Source of the DNA: Triangularia verruculosa
Taxonomy: Eukaryota; Ascomycota; Sordariomycetes; Sordariales; Podosporaceae
Length of the DNA: 64,000 nucleotides
Direction: 5' to 3'
NCBI GenBank assembly: GCA_033296885.1
Contig: MU863875.1
Span: 62,001-126,000 of the forward strand
In this document: positions 42,591-52,145 of the stretch, in pieces
How positions within the stretch are numbered: the stretch's first letter is position 1
How the letters are laid out: every line of letters begins with the position of its first letter
Position numbers and translations under genes: made by a program
Notes under the pieces: generated by a model
What the model was told of the DNA's origin: nothing
Databases searched by the model: none
The model's input: the letters and a program-made list of their open reading frames with translations, nothing else

Positions 42591-45195
42591 TTATACACCA
42601 TACTCAACCTGTCCCATCGGCCTATCCTCCTCCATACCCGACGCCATAAAGTTGTTTCTTGGGTCACCAGTCTCCTTGGCCGCCGAGCAGCGAGCCATCG
42701 TTGGGGAACTATTTTTCTCTTTTGTCAGCAACCAATTCTCCCTATCCCATATCATCAATCAAAAAACATACCTTCTAGAAATCACATCCGTGAAATAAAA
42801 GTTCTCAACCACCTTCTTGAGTGGCTCGCCCGTCACCTTCGCCCCCTTGTTCTGCTCCACCAGCTGCACCTTGCTCAGCTCCCTCAGCGCAACCGGCTCC
42901 ACCACATCATACGCCGCCAGCGCCGGCGAAATCTCCACCATCCTGTCCCTCAGCTGAGCCACATCGTCATACGGCAACGGCTGCCCCAAGAACTCGCTCA
43001 CCGCCCGGATGATCTTCCAGTCCGTTCGGCTGGCCCCAGGCAGACCCGTCGCAGCCCTCGTCATCTGCGTGCGGCCCTCGGTGTTGACATAGGTACCCGC
43101 CTTCTCCGTGTACGCCGCGCCAGGGAGGACAATATCCGCAATCTCGGCGCCCTTGTCACCGTGGTGACCCTGGTAGACGATGAACGCGTCCTTGGGGACA
43201 TCGGCGGCGTCGAACTCGTCAGCTCCGAGGAGCCACACAAACTTGGGCTTGGTGTTGGCGACCTCCTCGCTGGGGACGACGAAGCCGACCTCGAAAGCAC
43301 CGGCGCGGGAAGCCTGGCGCTGCAGGACGTTGTAGCCGGACCACTCCTCAGTCTGGAAGTTGCCGGTGTTCTTCTCGACGAAGCTGCCGACGGCCTCGTA
43401 GAAGGCCTTGGCATCGGGGTGCTCGGTGACACCGGAGCCGACGACAATCATGGGGCGCTTGGCGGAGGCAAGCTTCTTGCCGAACTCACCAGACAGAGCA
43501 GTCTTGAGAGCCTCGAGGTCCTGGCCGAGGTGGTCGAACTCGAAGGTGGACTTCCAGGTCTCGCCAACAACACCAATCTCAAGATCAGAGCGGAGCCATT
43601 GCTTTCTGATGCGGGCGTTCAGGACAGCAGCCTCATGTCTGGGGTTGGTACCGACAAGAAGGATGCAGTCAGCAGACTCGATACCCCAAATCTTGGAGTT
43701 GAAGAGGTAGTTGGACCGGACATCGATACCGTGGGCGATTGGCTGGCTGCCACCGGGGATATCGAGGGCAAGGTTGTCAGAACCAAGCTTGTTGGCAAGA
43801 TCCTTCATGGCAACCAAAGACTCAACCTCAGTAAGGGCACCGGCAATAACCTTGAACTCGTTCTCCTTGGGAGCCAGAGTCTGGTAAGCATGGGAGATCT
43901 CAGTCAAAGCCTGCTCCCAAGTAGCCGGCTCAAACTTGCCCTCCCTGCGCACCAGAGGAATCGTCAATCTCTGCGTCTTGAGGCCGTCGCAAGCAAACCG
44001 AGTCTTGTCGTTGATCCACTCCTCATTCACATCATCATTCAGACGAGGCAAAATGCGCATGACCTCCAGTCCCCTCGAGTCAACCCGAATGTTAGATCCT
44101 AACCCATCCAGCACATCAATCGACTCCGTCTTCTTCAGCTCCCAAGGACGCGCGCGGAATGCATACGGCTTCGAGGTGAGCGCACCGACGGGGCACAGAT
44201 CGATAACGTTGCCCGACATTTCAGAGTCCAGGTTCTGCTCAAGGTAGGTGCCAATCTGAATGTCGTTGCCACGGCCATAAGAACCCATCTCAGGGGCGCC
44301 AGCGATGTCGTTGGAGAAACGGATGCACCTCGTGCAGTGAATACACCTGTTCATGCTCGTCTTGATCAAGGGACCAATGTTCTTGTCCTCCACCGCGCGC
44401 TTGCCGCCAATCTCGTGGAACCGGCCACGGTCGGCGCCGTAACGCATGGACTGATCCTGGAGATCGCACTCGCCACCCTGGTCACAGACGGGGCAGTCGA
44501 GGGGGTGGTTGGCGAGGAGGAATTCCATGACGCCCTCGCGGGCCTTGTGTGTGAGGGGCGAGTTGGTCTTGACGACCATGCCGGGTTGTACGGGCCATGC
44601 GCAGGAGGCGACGGGCTTGGGGGCGCGCTCGACTTCGACGAGGCACATGCGGCAGTTACCGGCGATCATGAGTTTTCTATTTCAGTTCAAAGGCATAATC
44701 AATATAAGGTTTCTCTCGGTGGTTGGTCATCGTTGACATCATTGGTGACATACTCATGGTAACAGTATCTGGAAACCCAATTCTTGTTAGCATTTTCCTC
44801 CCTTTTCTCTTGATCCGTATGTATGTGTGCATACCTGGGAATAGTAACACCCGCCTTCTCGCAAGCTTGAATGAGCGCAGAGCCGGCTATACATCATCCC
44901 CCCCTTAAATCAGCAAAACATATTCCCCCCCATATTTTGATTATTAAACCTTATCGCGAGGGAATAGAGCAAGAAGCTCTGCCATTCTTACCCTCAATCG
45001 AAACCTTCTTTCCGTCTGTTGTACTCCAACCGTCAGCACTTGGTCCCCAATCCTGTGTGTATTCTGATCCTCACCAATGGTAAGCTCAACCTCGGCCGGC
45101 CTCGCCGTCGTCGTGGAAAACGTCCGGCTGGCGTTGGCCAGGCTGGCGCTGGCCCGCGTCCGCCAAGCCGAGCGAGCCAATGTCTGCCTCAACAT
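42591..45195 (-). CDS. nuo78: NADH:ubiquinone oxidoreductase 78 kDa subunit (complex I, NDUFS1/NuoG)
   Basis: Carries three Fe-S clusters in the N module of mitochondrial complex I. Six exons, 45195-45075, 45015-44992, 44886-44835, 44768-44754, 44676-42772 and 42708-42591, give 744 residues. A mitochondrial presequence (MLRQTLARSAWRTRASASLA) precedes AEVELTI-DGKKVSIE-AGSALIQACEKAG-VTIPRYCYHEKLMIAG. Cluster ligands: CYHE with NCRMCLVEVE, the CPVCDQGGECDLQ motif with its upstream His, and CIHCTRCIRF with DLCPVGAL. The molybdopterin-like domain follows. The last exon adds SSPTMARCSAAKETGDPRNN and ends at TAA. Exons 2-4 are only 24, 52 and 15 nt but each is fixed by conserved residues. Confidence 0.96.
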
Positions 45196-46393
45196 TGTTG
45201 TGATGCCGTTCGTCTCGCCGGTGTTCGATTTCGTCGACTCGAATCGCTCGTCGTCGTCGTCTTTGTTGGTTTTCGCGGCTTCCAGATCCAGACCAGGAGG
45301 GGAGGGGTGGCCGCAAGCTTGCTTGAGAGCTTGCCTCGACGTTGCTGATGCTTGCAAGACACACAGACCAACCAAGGCCAGTGTGGCTCGTGCCGGTGGG
45401 GTCCTTTTCGGCCAATCACAGCCCATCAATTCTAATCCCGCTTGTCCATAAATTTGTCCCCGCCAAAATTTTCGGCTTGGTTTTGGCTTCCTCTTTTCTC
45501 TCCATATTGTACCACGGGCACTTATTGTAGGAGGATACTGATCATTTCTTCTACGGTATTCTTCTCTATCATGTTCCCAAGAGAGAGAAATGGAGCCGTT
45601 TATGGATGCGTGTGAGATTTTCCCGACAGGGAGGGTTGATGAGCATGTTTTCTTACCGCCGGTTGCCACATTTTCCTCGCGACAAGTGAAGTCGTGATGA
45701 TTGAGTTGAAGTGACTGAGGTGCTTGCATGATGTTGGCGCATCTACTATGTCAGTTGGTGAGAACATGGCAGAATTGCCCTTTGCTGCCAACCGATCATT
45801 TAAAATGGCATGCGTGAGATGCTTGGCATCGCGATAGCTTCAAATGCGGCATCACCTCCGCTGCTTAGCTCATGGCTTTGCAACTTTGATTCTCGAGGGC
45901 CATGCGGACGCTCTCGGCGGGCAACCAATTGCAATCCTCAGATGCACGACCTCGCAAGAATGTTACAACAGACTCAACTATCGCATAACCGCCGTCGTTT
46001 GGAACCCCAGATGGATGTTGAACTTGTCACTTCTGCAGAACGCTTGCACTTATTTGTTGTTACATTGCTATCTCTTGTCTACTTATAATGCGGACTAAAC
46101 GATCCGTATGCCATCAGGCCTCAGTATCTGACAAGAGTAGCCTATCTAATTTACATCTTATACCACAACCATCCCACAAGTCTTTTAACCCCCAACCCAT
46201 ATCCTACCAAACTACACAAACCATACACCCAGTCCATTCAAAATATCTGAACCGTTCTCAAAACCACGAGACCCTCTGATCCCATGAAACTACACAAACG
46301 GTACCATCCTTTCAACTTCCCATGCAGCGATATCATCTCTTCCTGTCATCCACCCTTCTACTTCGATATCATACCCATGGCACTCTCAGGTGA
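45196..46393. promoter_or_regulatory. NUO78 promoter/leader and 3' flank of the next gene
   Basis: A 1.2 kb region. A CCAAT-type sequence (CCAATCA) lies near 45412. Open frames here overlap in shadow fashion and show no domain. Confidence 0.45.
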
Positions 46394-48469
46394 TTACCAC
46401 TTGCGCCCAAAGGCCCTATCCTCATGATCATCACCATAGTAACGAGGAGCCGGCTTTGGTGTCATCTTGTCGTCACCTCCATTCTTCGCCTCCTCAGCTC
46501 TCTTCTTCGCCTCCCCAATTCTCTTGTTCACCTTCTCAGCTCTCTTCTTCACCTCCTCCATTCTCTTGTTCGCCTTCTCCACCCGAATCCGCTCCTGCTC
46601 CTCCCTTCTACTCCTGGGACTCAAAGGCTTGTAGCGCTCCTTCTCCTTCTCTTTCTCCTCGCCCTGCATTCTGCTCACATTCGCAAAAACCACCGCCAAA
46701 TCGTGCGAGTTTCCCCCTTCCCGACGATACTTGTTCGTCTGGGCCGGGCCCGGCTTACTCTTCTTACGAAGAGGTTTGGAAACACTCGACTCGGAATCAC
46801 TCAGTCTTGGAGACAGATGGCGAGCGGGTCTCTTTTTGGGCAAATCGCTGCCAAGAGACGGCGACTGCGTCTCGTCAGCCGTGGCGGTGGGCTGAGGGAG
46901 GGGTGCCACCGACGACGTGGCTCTCGGCGAGATGGTAGCCGGCTTAAGGTTCGACTTAGCAGAGCGAACCTTCTGCTTGGTGGAGAGAGTCGGCGACATA
47001 TAGCCCTCGGCTCTGGCTTCCTCGATTGGTTGCTGGGGACTCATCTCTGGCTTTTTCGGCAGAGAGCGATGAGGAACAAGTTTCGACGACGTATAATAAG
47101 GCCATGTTGGCGATGGGGCCTTTGGCCTTGAGATCGAAGTGCTCTTTGAGACTGAGAGATTTGGCGAGATGTCGTCTTCCTCAGGCTTGCCATTGGGGCG
47201 GGCACCGACCTCTGGATTCTTCTGGTTTTTCCCAGGAGCGGCGGGGGTTGTCGAGCCGGAGGTGTGTCCTGAGGACAATACGGCCTTTGGCGCCGATATC
47301 ATGGTCTTCGACGAGGAATTGGCCGAGAGAGCAGGGGACACAAAGTCGTTCTGAGTGGTCTCTGGCTTTTTAACATGACCTTTCTGGAAAACAGGCTTCG
47401 ATGATATCCAAGGGGTCCCTGATCGCCACGGCTGCTTCAGTGCCCCCGTCGAAGTCGAAGCTTTCTTTGAAGAGGACGAGGTCGGAAGATTGGGGGTCAT
47501 CAGCTCCTCTCCAGGATTCATGTTGGGATGGATGGTCTCCGGGTTCTTCTGAAGAGTGTTATGAGAGCCTGGAGTTGACGACGTCGAGGCAGGCTTTGAT
47601 GGCATCGAGGCCGTCGAGGTCGAAGTCGAAATCTTTTTCGAGGACGAAGCCGAGAGAGTGGGGGGAGTGAAGCTGTTTTGGGGCTTCGGGTTTGTCGGCT
47701 TGGGGGTTGGCTCTGGCTTTTTAGCAAGAGCTTTATGAGAGGCTGTCTGGGATGGCAACGGGGCCGCCATTTGCGCTGCCAAATATTCCGACACAATCTC
47801 TGCTCGCAACTTGGCCATTGGGGTGGAAGTCGCGGTTTTTTTGGAGGCCGGTGCAGCTTTTCGAGTTGCGGGTGCAGCTTTTTGAGTTGCTGTGGTTGCT
47901 GATTTTGATGCCGCCCCTCGTCTTCCAGGGACCTTTTGTGGCGGCAACGCGGCGACCTGTGCAGGAGTGAACAAGGGCTGTCGAGAGGTCAACGATGCCT
48001 TCTGTTCGGCCGATGGGGCACTGATCGGCGAGAACAGAGGCCTCTTGGGTCTGAACAAATGGCCGTCCAAAAACAAAGTTTGCTGTCTGTCTCTGTATAT
48101 GACCTTGTTGAATGCCGAGGCCTCGTCTGACATTACATGCTCTTCTTCTTGTGAAGCGACCTCGTTCGCCTCTTCTGACAATGGCGCCTCTTCTGACGGC
48201 AATGAGGTCTGCTCCTGCGAAATAAAGTCGTCATATTGCAACTCTTGCAAAAGCGAATCATCAAATGACGTTGTAACATGCTCCTGCGAAAATGAGTCCT
48301 TGTTTGACGGTGAGATATTCGTACACTCCTTCAGCGCCGTCGCTAATTCTTCCAAAGATGTCTCTGACCCTTCCAACAGGTGATCTGTTTCTGATCCACG
48401 GTTTTCTGTCTTGCTGCCAACAGCGTCCTCGGAAACCCGGACACCATCGACAGTTGAATCCGTCGCTTC
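46394..48469 (-). CDS. 691-codon in-frame continuation past UAG, Ser/Thr/Pro/Lys-rich
   Basis: The frame of the 207-residue coiled-coil protein continues without a break after its TAG (48472-48470) for 691 residues to a stop at 46394. The first about 90 residues are acidic (EEAPLSEEANEVASQEEE), so coding character starts directly at the stop with no ATG. The middle carries five degenerate repeats centred on SP/TP-x-LS-x-x-SSK with a preceding K-x-P-E (for example FVSPALSANSSSK). NLS-like stretches are KKRPARHLSPR and KPLRKKSKPGP. The C terminus is a charged coiled coil (KRMEEVKKRAEKVNKR). An independent gene starting at the first internal Met (VMSDEASAFNK) is the main alternative, but it would leave the acidic part unexplained. 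Confidence 0.6.
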   Translation of the reverse strand, partial: EATDSTVDGVRVSEDAVGSKTENRGSETDHLLEGSETSLEELATALKECTNISPSNKDSFSQEHVTTSFDDSLLQELQYDDFISQEQTSLPSEEAPLSEEANEVASQEEEHVMSDEASAFNKVIYRDRQQTLFLDGHLFRPKRPLFSPISAPSAEQKASLTSRQPLFTPAQVAALPPQKVPGRRGAASKSATTATQKAAPATRKAAPASKKTATSTPMAKLRAEIVSEYLAAQMAAPLPSQTASHKALAKKPEPTPKPTNPKPQNSFTPPTLSASSSKKISTSTSTASMPSKPASTSSTPGSHNTLQKNPETIHPNMNPGEELMTPNLPTSSSSKKASTSTGALKQPWRSGTPWISSKPVFQKGHVKKPETTQNDFVSPALSANSSSKTMISAPKAVLSSGHTSGSTTPAAPGKNQKNPEVGARPNGKPEEDDISPNLSVSKSTSISRPKAPSPTWPYYTSSKLVPHRSLPKKPEMSPQQPIEEARAEGYMSPTLSTKQKVRSAKSNLKPATISPRATSSVAPLPQPTATADETQSPSLGSDLPKKRPARHLSPRLSDSESSVSKPLRKKSKPGPAQTNKYRREGGNSHDLAVVFANVSRMQGEEKEKEKERYKPLSPRSRREEQERIRVEKANKRMEEVKKRAEKVNKRIGEAKKRAEEAKNGGDDKMTPKPAPRYYGDDHEDRAFGRKW

Positions 48470-49093
48470 CTAAGCACCCATCCTCTCCTCTGGTCTCTTC
48501 TCAACATCTCTCATCTTCTCAATCTCCTTCTCCACAATCACCAAGTACTTTTCTTTGATGCCCTTCATGGCATGCTCAAATTGATCGAGCTGGCCGATCG
48601 CGCCCTCAATCATCATCATAAGATCTCGCACGGCTTTCTCCCGAACCGGCAGGGGTCTGTCAGCTGGCTCTGGTCGCATGGCTTGGAGGAGAGGGGGCAT
48701 CTCCTTGATGTTGTAATCAACATTGGGGTCGGCCGGGGCATTCATGTTGGCCAAGATTTGAGCCTCCGACTCGGGGGAGAGCTCAGGACGGTAGTCCTGA
48801 TTGAGCTGTTGCTCGAGAAGCTGGGCTTCATTGATAATGCGCTGCTTCTCACGGTCGAACATGTACAAGAGATTCTCACGTGAACCTTGGCGATGGCAAT
48901 CGATGGTTCGGAGAATGTGCTCGAGTCGCTGCATGCGACCTTGCGGGGGCGTGGCAGTGGTGAGGTCAATGTTGAGAGGAACGAAAATGTTCCCCGCAAG
49001 GTTGGTGAGGCGAGGAATCTTTTCCTTCTCATCTTGAGACTGTTGATGAGGGAGGTCGAGATCCATGAGATCCCCGATGCCGAGACCCGCCAT
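48470..49093 (-). CDS. Coiled-coil protein of unknown function, 207 residues to UAG
   Basis: Starts MAGLGIGDLMDLDLP; an in-frame TAG lies upstream of the ATG, so the start is fixed. Regions: a helix with RMQRLEHILRTIDCHRQGSR, EKQRIINEAQLLEQQLNQD, and a C-terminal coiled coil (IKEKYLVIVEKEIEKMRDVE) ending EERMGA then TAG. I do not recognise it; size and heptads would suit a nuclear scaffold or kinetochore-type protein, but that is a guess. The mRNA around the stop can fold as GCUU-AGG-AAGC, putting the A of UAG in the loop. The same frame continues open for 691 residues (46394-48469). A leader intron at 49232-49183 is predicted. Confidence 0.7.
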   Translation of the reverse strand: MAGLGIGDLMDLDLPHQQSQDEKEKIPRLTNLAGNIFVPLNIDLTTATPPQGRMQRLEHILRTIDCHRQGSRENLLYMFDREKQRIINEAQLLEQQLNQDYRPELSPESEAQILANMNAPADPNVDYNIKEMPPLLQAMRPEPADRPLPVREKAVRDLMMMIEGAIGQLDQFEHAMKGIKEKYLVIVEKEIEKMRDVEKRPEERMGA

Positions 49094-50111
49094 GACCAGG
49101 TGGTCGCCGGGTAGCTGCAGATGTGAAAGTGTGTTTGCTCGACACTATCTCCACAGCGGGAAGTACTTGAACTTTCTTTAATCTGGTAAGCCGGTTAGTC
49201 AAATACAACTATCTTATTTCATATGACTTACTGGAACAATTGCAAGCTTTTGCAGTGGCACGCCGAGGAAGAACCGATGCCTGTGGTGGAGGTGAGGTGG
49301 TTGTAGGGAAGTTGGTGATGGTTGCAAGTCGCCGAGACTTTAATAGCCGTTCGACGTTGCCCCGCAACTCACATATCACAACACCGCCTGAGGTATCAAC
49401 CCCGCCATCCACCATATCATAACGGAAGGCACGATCTCACTGCCTGAAAATTCTTTCTCTTAGCGCCATTCAGATCTTGCTGCCTATCGGCCGTTGCGTC
49501 ATACATGCCGATAAGCTTCTCAAGGCAGGAGCGATAGCCATCTGGATGTGAGGGGACTTGGGAGGTTGTGGGTGTGCAAGAAGAACAGATTACATCTCCG
49601 AGTGCCATGAAGACGGTCTTGTACCAATCAAAGACATGATGTCGAGGCTAAGAGTGAATATATACCGTATACATGTCGGTCTACTTCAAACACAGTGTCT
49701 ACCCTTGATCCATTCCGAACTCTGATGAGAGACTCCTTGAAGGTGCCGTCTGCTTTCCACAGGACAGCTCCGTTTACTCTACACCTACCTCTGTGTGATT
49801 CCCCTGTTATTCCATGACCTCTCCTTATTACCGTCACCAAGAGCCGAAGAGTTAAGAGACAACAGCACATAGAACATCTTAGTCACATCAACTACGGCTT
49901 ACCTTGACACCACACTACCAATCCATAGACTCAATGTCAGCAAAGATAAGATACGTGATATTAACAAATCCAAGTAGAAAAACAAGGAAGGGGTAAAGCA
50001 CCTTTATGTCCGTTGACCCATCTTCTCTGTGTCCGCTGTATGGTTCGTTGACCATAAACACTCTGTTGTATGACCATCATCTCTTCCACAATACTCGCAC
50101 GCACACCCCAA
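49094..50111. other. Leader of the coiled-coil gene and possible orphan exons
   Basis: A 5' UTR intron (donor GTAAGTC at 49232, branch GACTAACC, acceptor ACCAG at 49183) is well formed. On the minus strand, about 49450-49640, a frame reads FDWYKTVFMALGDVICSS and continues to YRSCLEKLIGMYDATADRQQ; it looks protein-like but has no clear start, and an acceptor-like CTTAG precedes it. It may be part of an unrecognised or decayed gene. Confidence 0.35.
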
Positions 50112-52145
50112 CTAAGCCAATCTGACGCCTGCCTCCCTCCTCCTCTTCCCCTGATCTCTCGCCGCACTCCCCAATCCCACAATCTGCCCGGCATCCAGAA
50201 TGCTCTGCTCCATCCTCCTCTTCTCCTCTGCCAGCTTCTTGAGCTTCTTGTCTGTCTTGCCCTTTCCTGATCCCTTGCCATGGAACTGGTGGCTCAGTTC
50301 CTTGAAAGCCTCCTTTTGTCCCAGACTCCTACCGTCCTCGTCAATATACCTCAGCTGCACATCTGGCTTGTATCCCTCTCTATACAGCGCATCAATCACC
50401 CTGCTCTGGTGCATTTCTCTCATGGAGTTCTGCTGTTGCTGCCACATCTCTTTTTCCTTGCTGGACATCCTCTTGAACCGCTCACTCTCTCGATCCTTCT
50501 CTCTCTGGAGACGAGTTTCCTCATCAAATAGAGCCATACGGCGGTTGAGTTCGGTGAGGAAGCGCTGTCGTTGGCGGAACTTGTCGGCTGCTTCAGCACC
50601 TTGGCCTTCTTCAAGGAGGTGCCGGTCGCGGAGGAGGGAGAGCGTGGCGCCCATGCCTTGGGCAACGGTCTTCTCTTCTTCGACGCCGAGAGGGAGGTCG
50701 GCCAGTGGGGTTGTGGCGCGGCGGGCGGAAGGGTCATATTCATTCCTGGGATCATGACCAGCATCGGCCATTTCCTCGTCCGAAGACTCGTCCTCCATGG
50801 CTGTTACCGCCTCGGGACTGTTTTCTGGCTTGGGCTTGGGTACCTTCTTGTGTCGTTCCTCTTCTTCTCTGTCAGCGCGGAGCGTGTCAACAAACTCACT
50901 GATCTCATCGATAACGACAACCTTCTCTGTCGAGGGAAGAGCGTCATCGGGATCATTGGTTGTTTCCCGAAGCTGACGGGCGATATCCTCTGGGCGCGTC
51001 TTTTTCCGTTTCTTGAGGGCGTCTCGTCTTTGCTGGGCGAGGGAGGATTGGAGATCATCGTCATCGACCAAATTGTCGTCTGTGATAACCTTGCGCTTCT
51101 TGGTGAATGTGATGGCACCGCCGTCAATGTCCATGTCGTTGTCAAGATTCGTCATATCCCCTGGGAATAAGACGTCGTCGTCTTCCTTCTTTTGTCGCGT
51201 TGACTTGGACTTCTTTTTGGGCTTCTTGACTTTGATTTCAGAGGCGTCGAGGTAGTCTGATACTGGAGGAGGAGCGTCTTCTGTGGATGAAATGTTAGTG
51301 TGATGATGGGAAGACACTGGGTAAAGAGATTGGTGCATACCAAGTGTATCAAGATCCCCCACTTGTGGCCTCCTCTTTTGCACTGGAGCCTGGGCAAGGA
51401 TATCCGCCAAATCTGACGATGTCCCCCCTACATCCAATGTGAAAGTCTTCTTCTTTCTTCCGTGGATTTCTTCGTCGTATTGTGACAAGATCCCAATTTG
51501 ACCAGTCTCGTCGATGTCGTTGGGATCGTACACTGGCTTCTTCTTCTTGAGGTCTAGCCTCTCCTTCAGCTTTTCTTGCTCCCTCAAGTTTAGATTCTCC
51601 AGCTCGTCACCCTCATCTTCATTTTCCAACACTCCTGTATCCTTCAGCGTCAAGACTTGATCATCACCGTCCAGAAAGCTAGTCATGTCATGCGCAACCT
51701 TGACACCAGCCAAATCAGCAGCTGTGTGCTCAGCAGCCTTCCTCTCAGCCGCCTCCTTCTCTTCCCGCGCCTTCTCTTCCGCCTCAATCTTCTTTTGTCT
51801 CTTCTTCTGGCTCTTCAGCCAAGATTTGGTATCAAGTTCGTCATCGTCGTCTGCGAGTCCTTTGCCCTTGAGAACTTGATTGCGTTGCGCAAGCTCGCGC
51901 GCCTTCTTGATCGCGGCTAATTTCTCGGCGCGTTTCCGCTTCGCGTCCTCCGCTTCCTGTGCCTTTTTGTAGTTTTCGAATCCTTCTGCTTCGCGAATCT
52001 CGAGGGTGCTCGCCTTCTCGCCAGTCTCGGGGTCGGGGGATGGTTCTTTGGCTGCTTCTTGTGGCGCTGCTCCGGGCACAGGCAGTGGCTTCATGCCCAT
52101 TGCCCGGCGCACCTTGTTGATCTCTTCTATTGACGCGGCGTCCAT
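50112..52145 (-). CDS. SNU66: U4/U6.U5 tri-snRNP protein SNU66 (SART-1 family)
   Basis: A spliceosomal tri-snRNP component needed for pre-mRNA splicing. Two exons, 52145-51341 and 51280-50112, give 657 residues. The start MDAASIEEINKVRRAMGMKP is the usual family N terminus. It is highly charged and helical throughout: DDELDTKSWLKSQKKRQKKI, VAHDMTSFLDGDDQVLTLKD (the SART-1 signature), PVYDPNDIDETGQIGILSQYD, KKKTFTLDVGG, and a C-terminal conserved block GYKPDVQLRYIDEDGRSLGQ followed by KEAFKELSHQFHGKGSGK. The 60-nt intron (GTATGC ... CACTAACA ... CACAG) is a multiple of three and has no stop. Confidence 0.94.
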   Translation of the reverse strand: MDAASIEEINKVRRAMGMKPLPVPGAAPQEAAKEPSPDPETGEKASTLEIREAEGFENYKKAQEAEDAKRKRAEKLAAIKKARELAQRNQVLKGKGLADDDDELDTKSWLKSQKKRQKKIEAEEKAREEKEAAERKAAEHTAADLAGVKVAHDMTSFLDGDDQVLTLKDTGVLENEDEGDELENLNLREQEKLKERLDLKKKKPVYDPNDIDETGQIGILSQYDEEIHGRKKKTFTLDVGGTSSDLADILAQAPVQKRRPQVGDLDTLGMHQSLYPVSSHHHTNISSTEDAPPPVSDYLDASEIKVKKPKKKSKSTRQKKEDDDVLFPGDMTNLDNDMDIDGGAITFTKKRKVITDDNLVDDDDLQSSLAQQRRDALKKRKKTRPEDIARQLRETTNDPDDALPSTEKVVVIDEISEFVDTLRADREEEERHKKVPKPKPENSPEAVTAMEDESSDEEMADAGHDPRNEYDPSARRATTPLADLPLGVEEEKTVAQGMGATLSLLRDRHLLEEGQGAEAADKFRQRQRFLTELNRRMALFDEETRLQREKDRESERFKRMSSKEKEMWQQQQNSMREMHQSRVIDALYREGYKPDVQLRYIDEDGRSLGQKEAFKELSHQFHGKGSGKGKTDKKLKKLAEEKRRMEQSILDAGQIVGLGSAARDQGKRRREAGVRLA

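Noticed and set aside
45086..45415. Several overlapping open frames on both strands at the NUO78 5' end
   Set aside because: Shadows of the GC-rich first exon of NUO78 and its leader.
48470..48541. Phase-0 intron GTGATT to GCTTAG removing the UAG in the coiled-coil gene
   Set aside because: The donor is weak, no CTRAY branch point is present, and it would delete normal coiled-coil sequence.
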